From an uncultured Collinsella sp. (GTDB lineage Bacteria; Actinomycetota; Coriobacteriia; Coriobacteriales; Coriobacteriaceae): a stretch of 64,000 nucleotides of DNA. The notes beneath the pieces were generated by a model. That model searched no databases. It worked only from the letters and a program-made list of their open reading frames with translations, and was not told where the DNA came from. Below, in pieces: positions 25,120 through 34,358 of the stretch (positions within the stretch are counted from its first letter, which is position 1; each line of letters begins with the position of its first letter). A program made the translations under genes and the position numbers. The stretch is from NCBI GenBank assembly GCA_902490305.1, contig CABUDI010000003.1, forward strand, positions 1 through 64,000, written 5' to 3'.

Positions 25120-27189
25120 ATGTCTTCCCAGATGACGGTTATCATCGCCGGTATCGTGCTGGTCGTGGCCATTGTGGTCGCGCTGGTCATCATGCGCCGC
25201 GGCGATTCCCGTTTTACCTACGACACGCAGCATGGAACGGCCCCGCGCGCCACTGAGGGCGAGGGCAATACCGCCGCGACCGCCTTCAAGGGTCGCTTCT
25301 CCATCCTCACCGCCGGCGTGGGCGCGATGTTTGCCGCGCTCGCCGTCAAGCTGTGGGGCATGCAGATGGTCTCGTCGGACTACTACGACAAGCAGGCCAA
25401 GAGCAACCAGACCCGTACCGTCACCACGCCGGCTGTGCGCGGGCGAATCCTTGATCGCAATGGCGTGGCACTTGTGCAAAACCGTCCTTCACTTGCCGTC
25501 GTTGCCTATCGCGACTTGGCCGATGACACCGTGCTGGTGCGCCATCTTGCCAACGTGCTCGGTATGCCCTACGTCGCGGTGCTGCGCAATATCCAGGACA
25601 ATTCCGAGGGCGCTCAGAGCCTGCATACCATCGCGACGGACGTGCGCCGCTCCACGGTTGCCTATATCAAGGAACATGCCGGCGAGTTCCCGGGCGTGAA
25701 GATTGCCGAGCGCACCGAGCGCCAGTACCCGTACGGCGAGACGGCTTGTCACATTTTGGGCTATACCGGCACCATTACCTCCGAGCAGCTCGAGGCGCAG
25801 AACAAGAAGGCTTCGGGCGATAACGATAGCGCCGCCGGTCAGATTACGTACCAGTCGGGCGATATCGTGGGTCAGGCGGGCGTCGAGAGCTACTACGAGA
25901 ACTTGCTGCAGGGTATTCGCGGCGAGCAGACGGTGAAGGTCGATGCCTCGGGCAATGTGACCGGACAGGCCGGCGCTGTGCCCGCCAAGGCCGGCTCTGA
26001 CATTAAGCTCACGCTCGACCTTAAGATCCAGCAGGCCTGCGAGACGGCGCTGGCGAGCGCTATCGAGCTTGCCAAGACCACTGGCTACAGCAATGCCGGC
26101 AACGGCGCTGTAGTGTGTCTCGATCCCAACAATGGCGAGATCCTGGGCATGGCGAGCCAGCCCAAGTTCGATCCGTCCGTCTTTATTGGCGGCGTCTCAA
26201 ATGACGTGTGGACCGAGCTCAATGATGACAAGGGTTCCCACCCGCTGCTCAACCGCGCCATTAGCGGACAGTACATGTCGGCCTCGACCATCAAGCCGCT
26301 CTCGGCACTGGCCGGTCTTGAGTTTGGAACCTACACGTCGGGGCAGACGACCAACTGCACGGGCTATTGGACGGGTCTGGGCAAGTCGTGGGGCAAGTAC
26401 TGCTGGCTGCATTCCGGCCACGGCACCATGACGCTGCAGTCGGGTATCGCCAATTCCTGCGACCCCGTGTTCTACGACATGGGCAAGGCGTTCTTCTATG
26501 ACGAGCAACATCCCGAGGGCCTGCAGGAGGTCTTTCGTCGCTGGGGCCTGGGCAAGACCTGCGGCATCGACCTGCCGAGTGAGGGCACGGGCCGTATTCC
26601 CGATGCCGAGTGGAAAGAGTCTTACTTTACCGACGCATCTGCCGAGGACCGCAAGTGGAATGCCGGCGATATGACCAACATTGCCATCGGCCAGGGCGAC
26701 ATCCTGGTGACGCCCCTGCAGATGGCGTGCGCCTATATGGGTCTTGCCAACGGCGGCAAACAGTACGTGCCTCACGTGTTTTTGTCAGCCGTGTCGCGCG
26801 ATGGCGACGGCGATGCCTATAAATACAACGGCAAGGGCAAGAAGAAGCGCCTGGAGGCCAAGATCAACAGCGATTCGGATTTGGCTCTTGTCCGCAACGG
26901 CATGCACGATGTGATTTACTCCGCGTCGACTTCGACCGCCGCGCACTTTAACTCCCTGACCCCTACGGTCTACGGCAAGTCCGGCACGGGCGAGAAGAGC
27001 GGCGAGGACGATTACGCGTGGTTTTGCGCCTACGCGCCGGCCGATGACCCTAAGTACGTGATTGCCACTATCTTGGAGCAGGGCGGTGGCGGCTCCGATA
27101 CCGCGTTGCACGTCGTGCGCGATGTCCTCGGTGCGATTTATGACGAGCCCGACACGTCGACGGCCACGGGCGATTCCTCGGTTCGATAG
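25120..27189 (+). CDS. mrdA: Elongasome transpeptidase PBP2 (class B penicillin-binding protein)
   Basis: This enzyme cross-links peptidoglycan in the cylinder wall, partnered with RodA. It has 689 residues with a PBP dimerisation region (RGRILDRNGVALVQNRPSLAV) and a transpeptidase domain. The active-site STIK has its serine at about 389, the second motif is SCD, and KSGTG is at about 621. Unusually, two hydrophobic segments appear near the N-terminus, at about 5-25 and 60-83, where most PBP2 proteins have one. ATG 25120 has AGGGGAGG 7 bases upstream. Confidence 0.95.
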   Translation: MSSQMTVIIAGIVLVVAIVVALVIMRRGDSRFTYDTQHGTAPRATEGEGNTAATAFKGRFSILTAGVGAMFAALAVKLWGMQMVSSDYYDKQAKSNQTRTVTTPAVRGRILDRNGVALVQNRPSLAVVAYRDLADDTVLVRHLANVLGMPYVAVLRNIQDNSEGAQSLHTIATDVRRSTVAYIKEHAGEFPGVKIAERTERQYPYGETACHILGYTGTITSEQLEAQNKKASGDNDSAAGQITYQSGDIVGQAGVESYYENLLQGIRGEQTVKVDASGNVTGQAGAVPAKAGSDIKLTLDLKIQQACETALASAIELAKTTGYSNAGNGAVVCLDPNNGEILGMASQPKFDPSVFIGGVSNDVWTELNDDKGSHPLLNRAISGQYMSASTIKPLSALAGLEFGTYTSGQTTNCTGYWTGLGKSWGKYCWLHSGHGTMTLQSGIANSCDPVFYDMGKAFFYDEQHPEGLQEVFRRWGLGKTCGIDLPSEGTGRIPDAEWKESYFTDASAEDRKWNAGDMTNIAIGQGDILVTPLQMACAYMGLANGGKQYVPHVFLSAVSRDGDGDAYKYNGKGKKKRLEAKINSDSDLALVRNGMHDVIYSASTSTAAHFNSLTPTVYGKSGTGEKSGEDDYAWFCAYAPADDPKYVIATILEQGGGGSDTALHVVRDVLGAIYDEPDTSTATGDSSVR

Positions 27190-27198
27190 GAGGTTGCG

Positions 27199-28425
27199 AT
27201 GGACTTTTCGCCGGCGGACCTGTTCCGCTCAACCAAAACCGGCTCTCGCAGCAGCCTGGACCGCGTTAACAAGCAGCTCTCGGCCTCGCGCGGCACGTTC
27301 CGCCAGAAGGTACACATCGGCGTGCTGCTGGCTGCCGTCGCGCTCGTTGCCTATGGCGCCATCATTATTTGGTCGGCGTCGCAGTTTAAGGCCGATGCCT
27401 CGTTCTCGCGCCACCTGCTGGGCATTGGCATTGGCGCGGTGCTGGCGGTGCTCGTTTGGCGCACCGACCTGCGTGGCATTTCCAACTTTTCGACGGCTCT
27501 GCTCGTCGTCGATCTCATCGTGATCTTCTCGCCTAAGATTCCGGGCCTGTCCTACACGGGCGGCTTGGGAATGACGGGTTGGATCAAGATTCCCGGTATC
27601 GGCCTGACCTTCCAGCCCGTTGAGCTTGCCAAGCTCATCACCATTTTCTTTATGGCCACGCTTGGCTCGCAATACAACGGCCGCATCGATACCGTTCGCG
27701 ACTACATTAAGCTCTGCGGTATGCTGTCCATTCCGTTCTTGGCCGTCGTCGCCATGGGCGACCTGGGCTCGGGCCTGGTCGTGCTGGTCTCGGGTGCCAT
27801 CGTCATCTGCATGAGCGGTGCACGCCGCGAATGGGTGCTGTCGACCTTGGCCCTGCTGGTTGGTTTGATTGCGCTCATCTTGGCGCTCGACTCGGTCTTT
27901 GATTCGCTCCTTGGACACGACGTGCTTATCAAGCAGTATCAGATGAATCGTCTGACAGTCTTCATCAACCCCGACAAAGCCGATTCGGATGATGCCTACA
28001 ACCTGCAGCAGTCGCTCATTGCCGTCGGCTCGGGTGGCTTCTTTGGTAAGGGCCTGGGCCACGCGACGCAGTCGGCCGGCGGCTTTCTACCCGAGTTCCA
28101 CACCGATTTCGTCTTCGCCTTCCTGTCCGAGACGTTCGGCTTCTGCGGCTCCTTTTTGCTCCTGTGCCTCTACGTGCTGCTGATCTTTTCGACGATTCGC
28201 GTCGCCTTTAAGTGTGAGTCGCTGTTCCTGCGTCTGTCGTGCGTAGGTATCGTCGGCATGTGGGCATTCCAGACCTTCGAGAACATCGGCATGTGCATCG
28301 GCATGATGCCGATTACCGGTATTCCGCTACCGTTTATTAGCTTTGGTTCGTCTTCGATGATGATCCAGCTGCTGACGGTGGGTATCGTACAATCCATATG
28401 GCGGCATCGTTCGGGCGCCGCGTAA
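27199..28425 (+). CDS. rodA: SEDS glycosyltransferase RodA
   Basis: RodA polymerises lipid II into glycan strands together with PBP2. It has 408 residues and about ten membrane spans. Family motifs include GWIKIPGIGLTFQPVELAKL and, near the end, GMMPITGIPLPFISFGSSSM. The long loop contains the YNLQQSLIAVGSGGFFGKGL segment with the region of the catalytic aspartate. A 50-residue hydrophilic N-terminus precedes the first span. It starts 9 bases after pbp2 with TAGGAGG upstream. Confidence 0.94.
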   Translation: MDFSPADLFRSTKTGSRSSLDRVNKQLSASRGTFRQKVHIGVLLAAVALVAYGAIIIWSASQFKADASFSRHLLGIGIGAVLAVLVWRTDLRGISNFSTALLVVDLIVIFSPKIPGLSYTGGLGMTGWIKIPGIGLTFQPVELAKLITIFFMATLGSQYNGRIDTVRDYIKLCGMLSIPFLAVVAMGDLGSGLVVLVSGAIVICMSGARREWVLSTLALLVGLIALILALDSVFDSLLGHDVLIKQYQMNRLTVFINPDKADSDDAYNLQQSLIAVGSGGFFGKGLGHATQSAGGFLPEFHTDFVFAFLSETFGFCGSFLLLCLYVLLIFSTIRVAFKCESLFLRLSCVGIVGMWAFQTFENIGMCIGMMPITGIPLPFISFGSSSMMIQLLTVGIVQSIWRHRSGAA

Positions 28426-28443
28426 CCGCTGGAGGGGTTTGCT

Positions 28444-29373
28444 ATGAAAATTCCCGTAGATAAGCTGACCCGCGCTTTTAAGATGGGCGCGTCCGTTAAG
28501 AAGGATTCCGATACGCCGGTGCGCGTCTCGGTCTATCTGGATTCGTCCGCCTCGCGCTTTCTGGCCGAGACGGTGCGTGACGCCTTTGTGCCGCAGACGA
28601 CCTCGGGCATTGTGCGCGTCGAGCGTCTGGGGGAGGAGCGAATTGCTCCAAAGACCGATACCGATGTGGTACTGGTGCTCTCGTGTGGTTCCGACCGCTT
28701 GGAGAGTGCCGTGCAGGAGCTCGTGATCGCCGGTGCGCCCGTGTGCGTGCTTGCCGAGTCTGCTGTGGAGGTGCCGTTTATCGAGGAGTCCACGCCCATG
28801 CTCGGCGTGGTAGCGGCAACCGATAAGACGTATCTGCTCGAGACGCTTGCCCGCTGGATTCTCGATCGCACCGACAAGGAAACGGCTTTTGCGACGAACT
28901 TTGCCTTCATGCGCATCGCGGCGGCCAATCGTATCATCACCTCGTGCGCGCTCACCAATATGGCGACCGGTGCGCTGGTGTTTTTGCCGGGCGCCGATTA
29001 TCCCGTTATGGCGCTGGCGCAGGTGGGCATGCTCTTTGAGCTCGCTGCCGTCTTTGGACGCGGCATTAAGCCCGAGCGCGGCTACGAGGTCGCGGGCGTG
29101 CTTGCCGGCGGCTTGGTGATCCGCGCGGTCACCCGCGCGCTCGTCAAGCAGACGCCGCATATTGGGTTTGCCGTCAAGGCGCTTACTGCTGCCGCGGGCA
29201 CCTATGGCATGGGCCGTGCGCTCGTTTCGCTCTACGAGCGCGATGTCGACTACAGTCGTGCCAACGAGGTGGTCACTGCCACGTTCTCCCGCGTTCGCGA
29301 TCTGGTGACCACGGTCGCGGGCGCTACCCGTCCTATGGCGTCCTATCGGGACGCATCAGATCTCGCTGCTTAG
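28444..29373 (+). CDS. Membrane protein with DUF697-like C-terminal half, function unknown
   Basis: A 309-residue protein. Residues about 20-145 look like an alpha/beta domain (VVLVLSCGSDRLESAVQEL), without Walker motifs. Residues about 150-280 are Ala/Gly-rich hydrophobic helices (ITSCALTNMATGALVF, QVGMLFELAAVFGRGI, AGGLVIRAVTRAL). These resemble the DUF697/YcjF membrane domain that often accompanies small GTPases. The match is by eye and tentative. It follows rodA by 18 bases and precedes the radical-SAM pair by 10, so it is probably co-transcribed with cell-shape genes. Confidence 0.7.
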   Translation: MKIPVDKLTRAFKMGASVKKDSDTPVRVSVYLDSSASRFLAETVRDAFVPQTTSGIVRVERLGEERIAPKTDTDVVLVLSCGSDRLESAVQELVIAGAPVCVLAESAVEVPFIEESTPMLGVVAATDKTYLLETLARWILDRTDKETAFATNFAFMRIAAANRIITSCALTNMATGALVFLPGADYPVMALAQVGMLFELAAVFGRGIKPERGYEVAGVLAGGLVIRAVTRALVKQTPHIGFAVKALTAAAGTYGMGRALVSLYERDVDYSRANEVVTATFSRVRDLVTTVAGATRPMASYRDASDLAA

Positions 29374-29383
29374 GGGTTTTCCG

Positions 29384-31261
29384 TTGCGCGTTGCATACCA
29401 AGATTGTTTTCATTTAATTGAGCCGTTGCTCGCCAAGGTCGAGAAGCCGAGTCGCTATATCGATCACGAGTGGGGCACGCTTTCCAAGGCCGATGCCGAC
29501 TACCGTTGCTGCCTGATCTATCCGGATGTGTACGAGGTCGGTCTGCCCAACCAGGGCATCGCCATCCTCTACAACATCCTTAACCAGGCCGAGGGCATCT
29601 CCTGCGAGCGTGGCTATGTGCCGTGGCCCGATATGGGTGACGCTATGCGCGAGGCGGGCATTCCGTTGCTCTCGCTCGAGGGTGCAGCGCCGGTCGCTTC
29701 GTTTGATATCGTCGGTCTGCATGTGCCGCACGAGATGGCGGTGACGAACTTCCTCGAGGCACTCGACCTCGCTGGCATTCCACTGTTGGCGGCCGACCGA
29801 GGCGAAGACGACCCCATCATCATCGCCGGCGGCCCCTCGGTGTACAACCCCGAGCCGTACGCGGCCTTCTTCGATGCCATCCTCATCGGTGAGGGCGAGG
29901 AATCGCTGCTCGAGACCTGCCAGCTGCATCGCCGCCTGCGTGATGAAGGAGTCCCGCGCGCGCAGATTGTCGAGCAGCTTGCATCCATTGCCGGCAACTA
30001 CGTGCCGTCGCTCTATGAGGTTCGTCACGACGAGCCCTGCTCGCCGCATGGCTACACCGTGCCGCGTGAAGGCAAGGATGCGCCGACCGTGGTCTACAAG
30101 CGCGTCGTTGAGGATTTCGGCGCCACGAATCCGCTGTCGCAGTCGTGCGTGCCCTATGCGCAGCTGGTTCACGACCGCCTGTCTATCGAGATCCTGCGCG
30201 GCTGCGCCCGCGGCTGTCGTTTTTGTCAGGCCGGCATGACGTATCGCCCAGTGCGCGAGCGCTCGGCCGACCAGATCGTCTCGTCGGTGATTCAGGGTCT
30301 GGAAAAGACTGGCTATGACGAGGTGTCGCTGACCTCGCTCTCCACGACCGACCACTCCTGCATTCGCGACGTGCTCGGCAGGCTCAACCGTCGCCTGGAG
30401 GATACGGGTATTCGCGTGTCTATTCCGTCGCAGCGCCTGGATTCGTTTGGCGTGGATATGGCCGAGTCGGTTGCCGGCGAAAAGAAGGGCGGCCTGACGT
30501 TCGCGCCCGAGGCCGGCAGCCAGCGCATGCGCGACATCATTAACAAAAACGTGACCGAGGAGGACCTGGACCGTGCGGCCAAGGCGGCCTTCGAGGCCGG
30601 CTGGAACCGCATGAAGCTCTACTTTATGATGGGCCTTCCCGGCGAGCGCGACGAGGACATCGTGGCCATCGCCAATCTGGCCGATCACGTGCTGGAGCTC
30701 GGTCGTTCCGTGGTGCCCAAGGCTCGTCGCGGCTCGATCTCGGTGTCCATCTCGGTTTCGGTCTTTATCCCCAAGGCTGCCACGCCGTTCCAGTGGTGCC
30801 CGCAGCTCGACTACGACGACGTCAAGCGTCGCCAGAAGCTGCTTATCACGAGCGTTCGCAACCGTGCCGTCCGCGTTCATTACCACGATGCCGAGACCTC
30901 GCTCATCGAGGCCGCACTGTCCCGCGCCGGTCGTGACATGACGCCCGTCATCATCGACGCTTGGCGCTCGGGCTCTCGCTTTGACGCCTGGGTAGAGCAT
31001 TTCTCGCTCGATAACTGGAAGGAGGCTGCTGCCAAAAACGGCATCGACCTCAATGAACTCGTGCACCTGCCCTACGAGTTGGACTGGCGCCTGCCGTGGG
31101 AGCACGTGAGCCCCGGCTGCACACGCGGCTTTCTCGAGCGCGAGTACCGTCGCTCGCTCGAGGGTGTCACGACTCCCGACTGCACCCGCACGTCGTGCAC
31201 CGGCTGCGGGATCTGCCCCACGCTCCACGCCAAGAATGTATTGATGGGTGATCGCGCATGA
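29384..31261 (+). CDS. B12-binding-type radical SAM protein (TIGR03960-like)
   Basis: A 625-residue protein. Residues about 35-190 resemble a cobalamin-binding-like domain (YPDVYEVGLPNQGIAILYNIL, IIIAGGPSVYNPEPYA). The radical-SAM core has its iron-sulfur cluster motif CARGCRFCQAG at about 273-280. A cysteine cluster, CTRTSCTGCGICP, near the C-terminus may hold another cluster. The substrate is unknown. The start is TTG 29384. The stop overlaps the ATG of the partner gene (ATGA), a pairing also seen upstream of rplU in other Gram-positive bacteria. Confidence 0.88.
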   Translation: MRVAYQDCFHLIEPLLAKVEKPSRYIDHEWGTLSKADADYRCCLIYPDVYEVGLPNQGIAILYNILNQAEGISCERGYVPWPDMGDAMREAGIPLLSLEGAAPVASFDIVGLHVPHEMAVTNFLEALDLAGIPLLAADRGEDDPIIIAGGPSVYNPEPYAAFFDAILIGEGEESLLETCQLHRRLRDEGVPRAQIVEQLASIAGNYVPSLYEVRHDEPCSPHGYTVPREGKDAPTVVYKRVVEDFGATNPLSQSCVPYAQLVHDRLSIEILRGCARGCRFCQAGMTYRPVRERSADQIVSSVIQGLEKTGYDEVSLTSLSTTDHSCIRDVLGRLNRRLEDTGIRVSIPSQRLDSFGVDMAESVAGEKKGGLTFAPEAGSQRMRDIINKNVTEEDLDRAAKAAFEAGWNRMKLYFMMGLPGERDEDIVAIANLADHVLELGRSVVPKARRGSISVSISVSVFIPKAATPFQWCPQLDYDDVKRRQKLLITSVRNRAVRVHYHDAETSLIEAALSRAGRDMTPVIIDAWRSGSRFDAWVEHFSLDNWKEAAAKNGIDLNELVHLPYELDWRLPWEHVSPGCTRGFLEREYRRSLEGVTTPDCTRTSCTGCGICPTLHAKNVLMGDRA

Positions 31262-32070
31262 GTGAGCGCCTGACCGACAACCCCACGCTCTTTAGGCTTC
31301 GTGTTCGCTATGGCAAGCGCGATCGCCTTAAGTACCTGGGCCATCTCGAAGTAATCCATACCATTGAGCGCATCGTGCGCCGTGCGGGACTTCCCTATGC
31401 CGTCACGCAGGGCTTCTCCCCGCACATGCGCGTGGGCTTTTCTTCGGCGCTACCGGTGGGTACGTCGTCGACCTGCGAGTGGTATGACCTGTTTATGACC
31501 GAGTTCGTGGCGCTCGACGAGGCGTTTGGGCGCCTGGCTGCGGCGTCTCCGGCCGATCTGGCGCCCATCGAGGCGGCGTACATCGACGTGCGCACGCCGG
31601 CGTTGACGGCGCAGCTCACGCGCTTGTCGTATCGCATCGACCTGCACTTGGATCCCGAGGCGCCCGTATGCGCCGACGAGGTGCGTCGTGCGATCGACAC
31701 GCTGCGCGCGGACCATGGCATCGACTACGCGCGCGGAAAAAAGAGCAAGCGCTTGGATTTGGATCACACGCTCGTGGGCTATGAGCTCACGGCGGGGGAG
31801 CATGAGGACCATCTGGTCCTCATGCTCGACACCCATGCCGACAACGAGGGCTCCATGCGTCCGGAAATTTTGCTTTCCGCTGCTGATGTTTTGTTGCAGG
31901 GCTTGACCCCGGGCGTGGATGCACCTATTGTTTCCACTGGTATGCAAGACCTCGTGACCATCTGCTCCTACGATGTCGAGCGTCAGAATCAAGCATGCGA
32001 GGACGACGAGGGCCGACTCGTCAGCCCCATACCTGTGCGAACTTGTGGATTTGCTCCACATACTCGTTGA
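31258..32070 (+). CDS. Radical-SAM-associated protein (TIGR03936/DUF2344-like)
   Basis: A 270-residue protein whose opening FRLRVRYGKRDRLKYLGHLE and PYAVTQGFSPHMRVGFSSAL match the DUF2344 family. That family is found fused to, or next to, the preceding radical-SAM protein. The function is unknown; a role in RNA or ribosome modification has been guessed from its neighbours only. The start overlaps the radical-SAM stop by 4 bases. Its end overlaps the rplU promoter. Confidence 0.85.
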   Translation: MSERLTDNPTLFRLRVRYGKRDRLKYLGHLEVIHTIERIVRRAGLPYAVTQGFSPHMRVGFSSALPVGTSSTCEWYDLFMTEFVALDEAFGRLAAASPADLAPIEAAYIDVRTPALTAQLTRLSYRIDLHLDPEAPVCADEVRRAIDTLRADHGIDYARGKKSKRLDLDHTLVGYELTAGEHEDHLVLMLDTHADNEGSMRPEILLSAADVLLQGLTPGVDAPIVSTGMQDLVTICSYDVERQNQACEDDEGRLVSPIPVRTCGFAPHTR

Positions 32071-32095
32071 CGGGGGTATTTTCGCCTGCTACTAT
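32067..32095 (+). promoter_or_regulatory. Promoter of rplU-rpmA
   Basis: TTGACG at 32067-32072 and TACTAT at 32090-32095, spaced exactly 17 bases. The -35 box overlaps the stop of the upstream gene. A leader of about 36 bases would precede rplU. Confidence 0.8.
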
Positions 32096-32137
32096 ATTCG
32101 GCTGTTGCACTAACTGATGCATGAAGGGCAAGTAAAC

Positions 32138-32512
32138 ATGTACGCAATCGTTAACACGGGCGGCAAGCAGTACAAGGTCGCCACCGACGATGTCATCACC
32201 GTCGAGAAGATCGAGGGCAATGAGGGCGACAAGGTCACCCTGCCGGTTATCTTCCTCAACGATGGTAAGAAGATCGTCACCGATCCCGACAAGCTGGCCA
32301 AGGCCAAGGTTACCGCTCAGATCGTTGAGCAGTTCAAGGGCGAGAAGCAGCTGGTCTTCAAGTTCCACAAGCGCAAGCGCTATCGTCGTCTGAAGGGTCA
32401 CCGTCAGCAGCTCACCAAGCTGAAGATCGTGAAGGTTCAGGCTACCTCCCGCGCCAAGAAGGCTGTCAAGGCAGAGGCTGAGGCTGTTGCCGAGGCTCCC
32501 GTCGCCGAGTAG
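32138..32512 (+). CDS. rplU: 50S ribosomal protein L21
   Basis: A 124-residue large-subunit protein that binds 23S rRNA. It starts MYAIVNTGGKQYKV and has the conserved FKFHKRKRYRRLKGHRQ near residues 70-86. About 20 extra Ala/Glu/Val residues at the C-terminus go beyond the usual length of about 103. ATG 32138 is at the conserved start; ATG 32117 would add seven unconserved residues. rpmA follows after 33 bases. Confidence 0.97.
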   Translation: MYAIVNTGGKQYKVATDDVITVEKIEGNEGDKVTLPVIFLNDGKKIVTDPDKLAKAKVTAQIVEQFKGEKQLVFKFHKRKRYRRLKGHRQQLTKLKIVKVQATSRAKKAVKAEAEAVAEAPVAE

Positions 32513-32545
32513 ATTACACTCGTAACGAAAGAGTAGGTATACACA

Positions 32546-32803
32546 ATGGCACACAAAAAAGGACTCGGTTCCTCCCGTAATGGCCGTGACTCCCGCGGTC
32601 AGCGCCTTGGCACGAAGCGCTATGCCGGCCAGACGGTAACCACGGGCACGATTCTCGTCCGTCAGCACGGCACGCACATCCACCCGGGTGAGAACGTTGG
32701 CCGTGGTAAGGACGACACGCTGTTCGCGCTGGTCGACGGTACCGTTGAGTTCCACAAGGGTATCAAGCACAGGGTCAGCGTACGCCCGCTCGCGAACGCG
32801 TAA
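32546..32803 (+). CDS. rpmA: 50S ribosomal protein L27
   Basis: An 85-residue protein whose N-terminal arm reaches the peptidyl-transferase centre. It starts MAHKKGLGSSRNGRDS, followed by LGTKRYAGQTV and the GTHIHPGENVGRGKDDTLFA core. It lacks the cleavable N-terminal extension seen in Firmicutes L27, and correspondingly no Prp protease gene lies between rplU and rpmA. A GAAAGAG-type ribosome-binding site precedes the ATG. Confidence 0.97.
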   Translation: MAHKKGLGSSRNGRDSRGQRLGTKRYAGQTVTTGTILVRQHGTHIHPGENVGRGKDDTLFALVDGTVEFHKGIKHRVSVRPLANA

Positions 32804-32828
32804 TTCACCCTTCATAGAGCACATATGT

Positions 32829-32872
32829 GGGAGGCACTTGAGTTTTAGGATTCAAGGGTCTCCCTCTTTTTT
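32829..32872 (+). terminator. Terminator-like hairpin after rpmA
   Basis: GGGAG (32829-32833) pairs with CTCCC (32860-32864), with an inner CTTGAG/TTCAAG stem, followed by TCTTTTTT. It would end the rplU-rpmA transcript or limit read-through into obgE. Confidence 0.6.
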
Positions 32873-32888
32873 GAAGGAGGCGATTCTG

Positions 32889-34355
32889 TTGTCACAGTTC
32901 ACCGATATCAGCCGCATTAACGTGTGCGGCGGCGACGGCGGAGCCGGATGCATGTCGTTTAGGCGCGAGGCATTTGTCCCCAAGGGCGGCCCCGATGGCG
33001 GCGACGGCGGTCGTGGCGGCAATGTCGTCATCCAGGCCGATGCTCAGCTGTCTTCGCTGATCGATTACCGCTTTAAGCATCACTTCCGCGCCGAGCGCGG
33101 CACGCACGGGCAGGGTGCCCGTCGTAACGGTAAAAGCGGCGAGGACCTGATTCTCAAGGTCCCTATGGGTACCGTGGTGCGCGAGCTCGACCCCGAGACG
33201 CAGACCCCGATGTTCGAGATTGCCGATCTGGTGCACGATGGCGAGCGCGTTGTCGTGGCGCCTGGCGGTGCCGGTGGCCTGGGCAACACGCACTTTGTGA
33301 CGTCGGTGCGCCGCGCGCCCGCGTTTGCTCAGCTGGGCGAACCGGCCGAGGAGCACTGGATTGAGCTCGAGATGAAGCTTATGGCCGATGCCGCGCTCGT
33401 GGGCTTCCCCTCGGTGGGCAAGTCCTCACTCATCGCGCGCATGAGTGCCGCCCGTCCCAAGATTGCCGACTACCCGTTTACCACGCTCGTGCCGAACCTC
33501 GGCATGGTGCGTGCCGGCGAATACTCTTACGTCGTTGCCGACGTCCCCGGTCTCATCGAGGGCGCGAGCGAGGGCAAGGGCCTGGGTCACCAGTTCCTGC
33601 GCCACATTGAGCGTACGGCCCTGATCATGCATGTCGTCGACATGACGGGCGGTTTTGAGGATCGCGATCCGGTTGAGGACTATCGCATCATCAACCGCGA
33701 GCTCGAGCAGTATGGCGCCGAGCTTTCGGAGCGTCCGCAGATCGTCGTTGCCAACAAGTGCGACGCGCCGGGCACGGCCGACAAGATTGCCGACCTCAAG
33801 CGCGCAGCGCTCGACGATGGACATATGTTCTTTGCCGTGTCTGCTGTGACGGGCGCCGGCCTCAACACGCTGATGCTTGCCGTGGGTGAGCAGGTGGCTA
33901 AGCTGCGCGCCGAGTTGGCTGTCTCGGATGAGCCGGTCGTTCTGCGCGACGATGAGTGGGAGCGCCGCCGCCTGCAGCGTGAGAAGCGTTTCCGCATTGT
34001 CCAGGAAGAGCCCGGTGCCTTCCGCGTGGTCGGTCGTGCCATCGAGCGCATGGTCATCCAGACCGACTGGGAAAACGAGGAAGCCGTCATTTACCTGCAG
34101 CATAAGTTTGCGCGTATGGGTGTTGACGACGCGCTCGAGAAGGCCGGTTGCCGTGCGGGCGACGAGGTCCGCATCTGCCAGCGCGCCTTTGACTTTGAGG
34201 GTGCCGAGGACTTCTCGGAGTACGAGGAGCTCGAGGATGTTGGCGAGGACATCGCCGTTGAGGCCATTGACGTGGCCGATGCTGCGGATGAGGGCGTCGA
34301 GGTTGTCGATGCGGCGGATGCCGCGGACGATGCCGAGACCTCGGAGGGCGAGTAA
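32889..34355 (+). CDS. obgE: Obg-family GTPase (ribosome assembly, stress)
   Basis: Obg is a GTPase that acts in late 50S assembly. It has 488 residues. The glycine-rich Obg fold is at 1 to about 160 (GGDGGAGCMSFRRE, GGPDGGDGGRGGNV). The G domain starts at about 165 with GFPSVGKSSL, DVPGLIEGASEG and NKCD. An OCT domain (FRVVGRAIERMV) follows at about 370-435. A 50-residue acidic tail ends the protein. TTG 32889 has AAGGAGG 8 bases upstream; longer frames cross the preceding terminator. Confidence 0.96.
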   Translation: MSQFTDISRINVCGGDGGAGCMSFRREAFVPKGGPDGGDGGRGGNVVIQADAQLSSLIDYRFKHHFRAERGTHGQGARRNGKSGEDLILKVPMGTVVRELDPETQTPMFEIADLVHDGERVVVAPGGAGGLGNTHFVTSVRRAPAFAQLGEPAEEHWIELEMKLMADAALVGFPSVGKSSLIARMSAARPKIADYPFTTLVPNLGMVRAGEYSYVVADVPGLIEGASEGKGLGHQFLRHIERTALIMHVVDMTGGFEDRDPVEDYRIINRELEQYGAELSERPQIVVANKCDAPGTADKIADLKRAALDDGHMFFAVSAVTGAGLNTLMLAVGEQVAKLRAELAVSDEPVVLRDDEWERRRLQREKRFRIVQEEPGAFRVVGRAIERMVIQTDWENEEAVIYLQHKFARMGVDDALEKAGCRAGDEVRICQRAFDFEGAEDFSEYEELEDVGEDIAVEAIDVADAADEGVEVVDAADAADDAETSEGE

Positions 34356-34358
34356 GCC

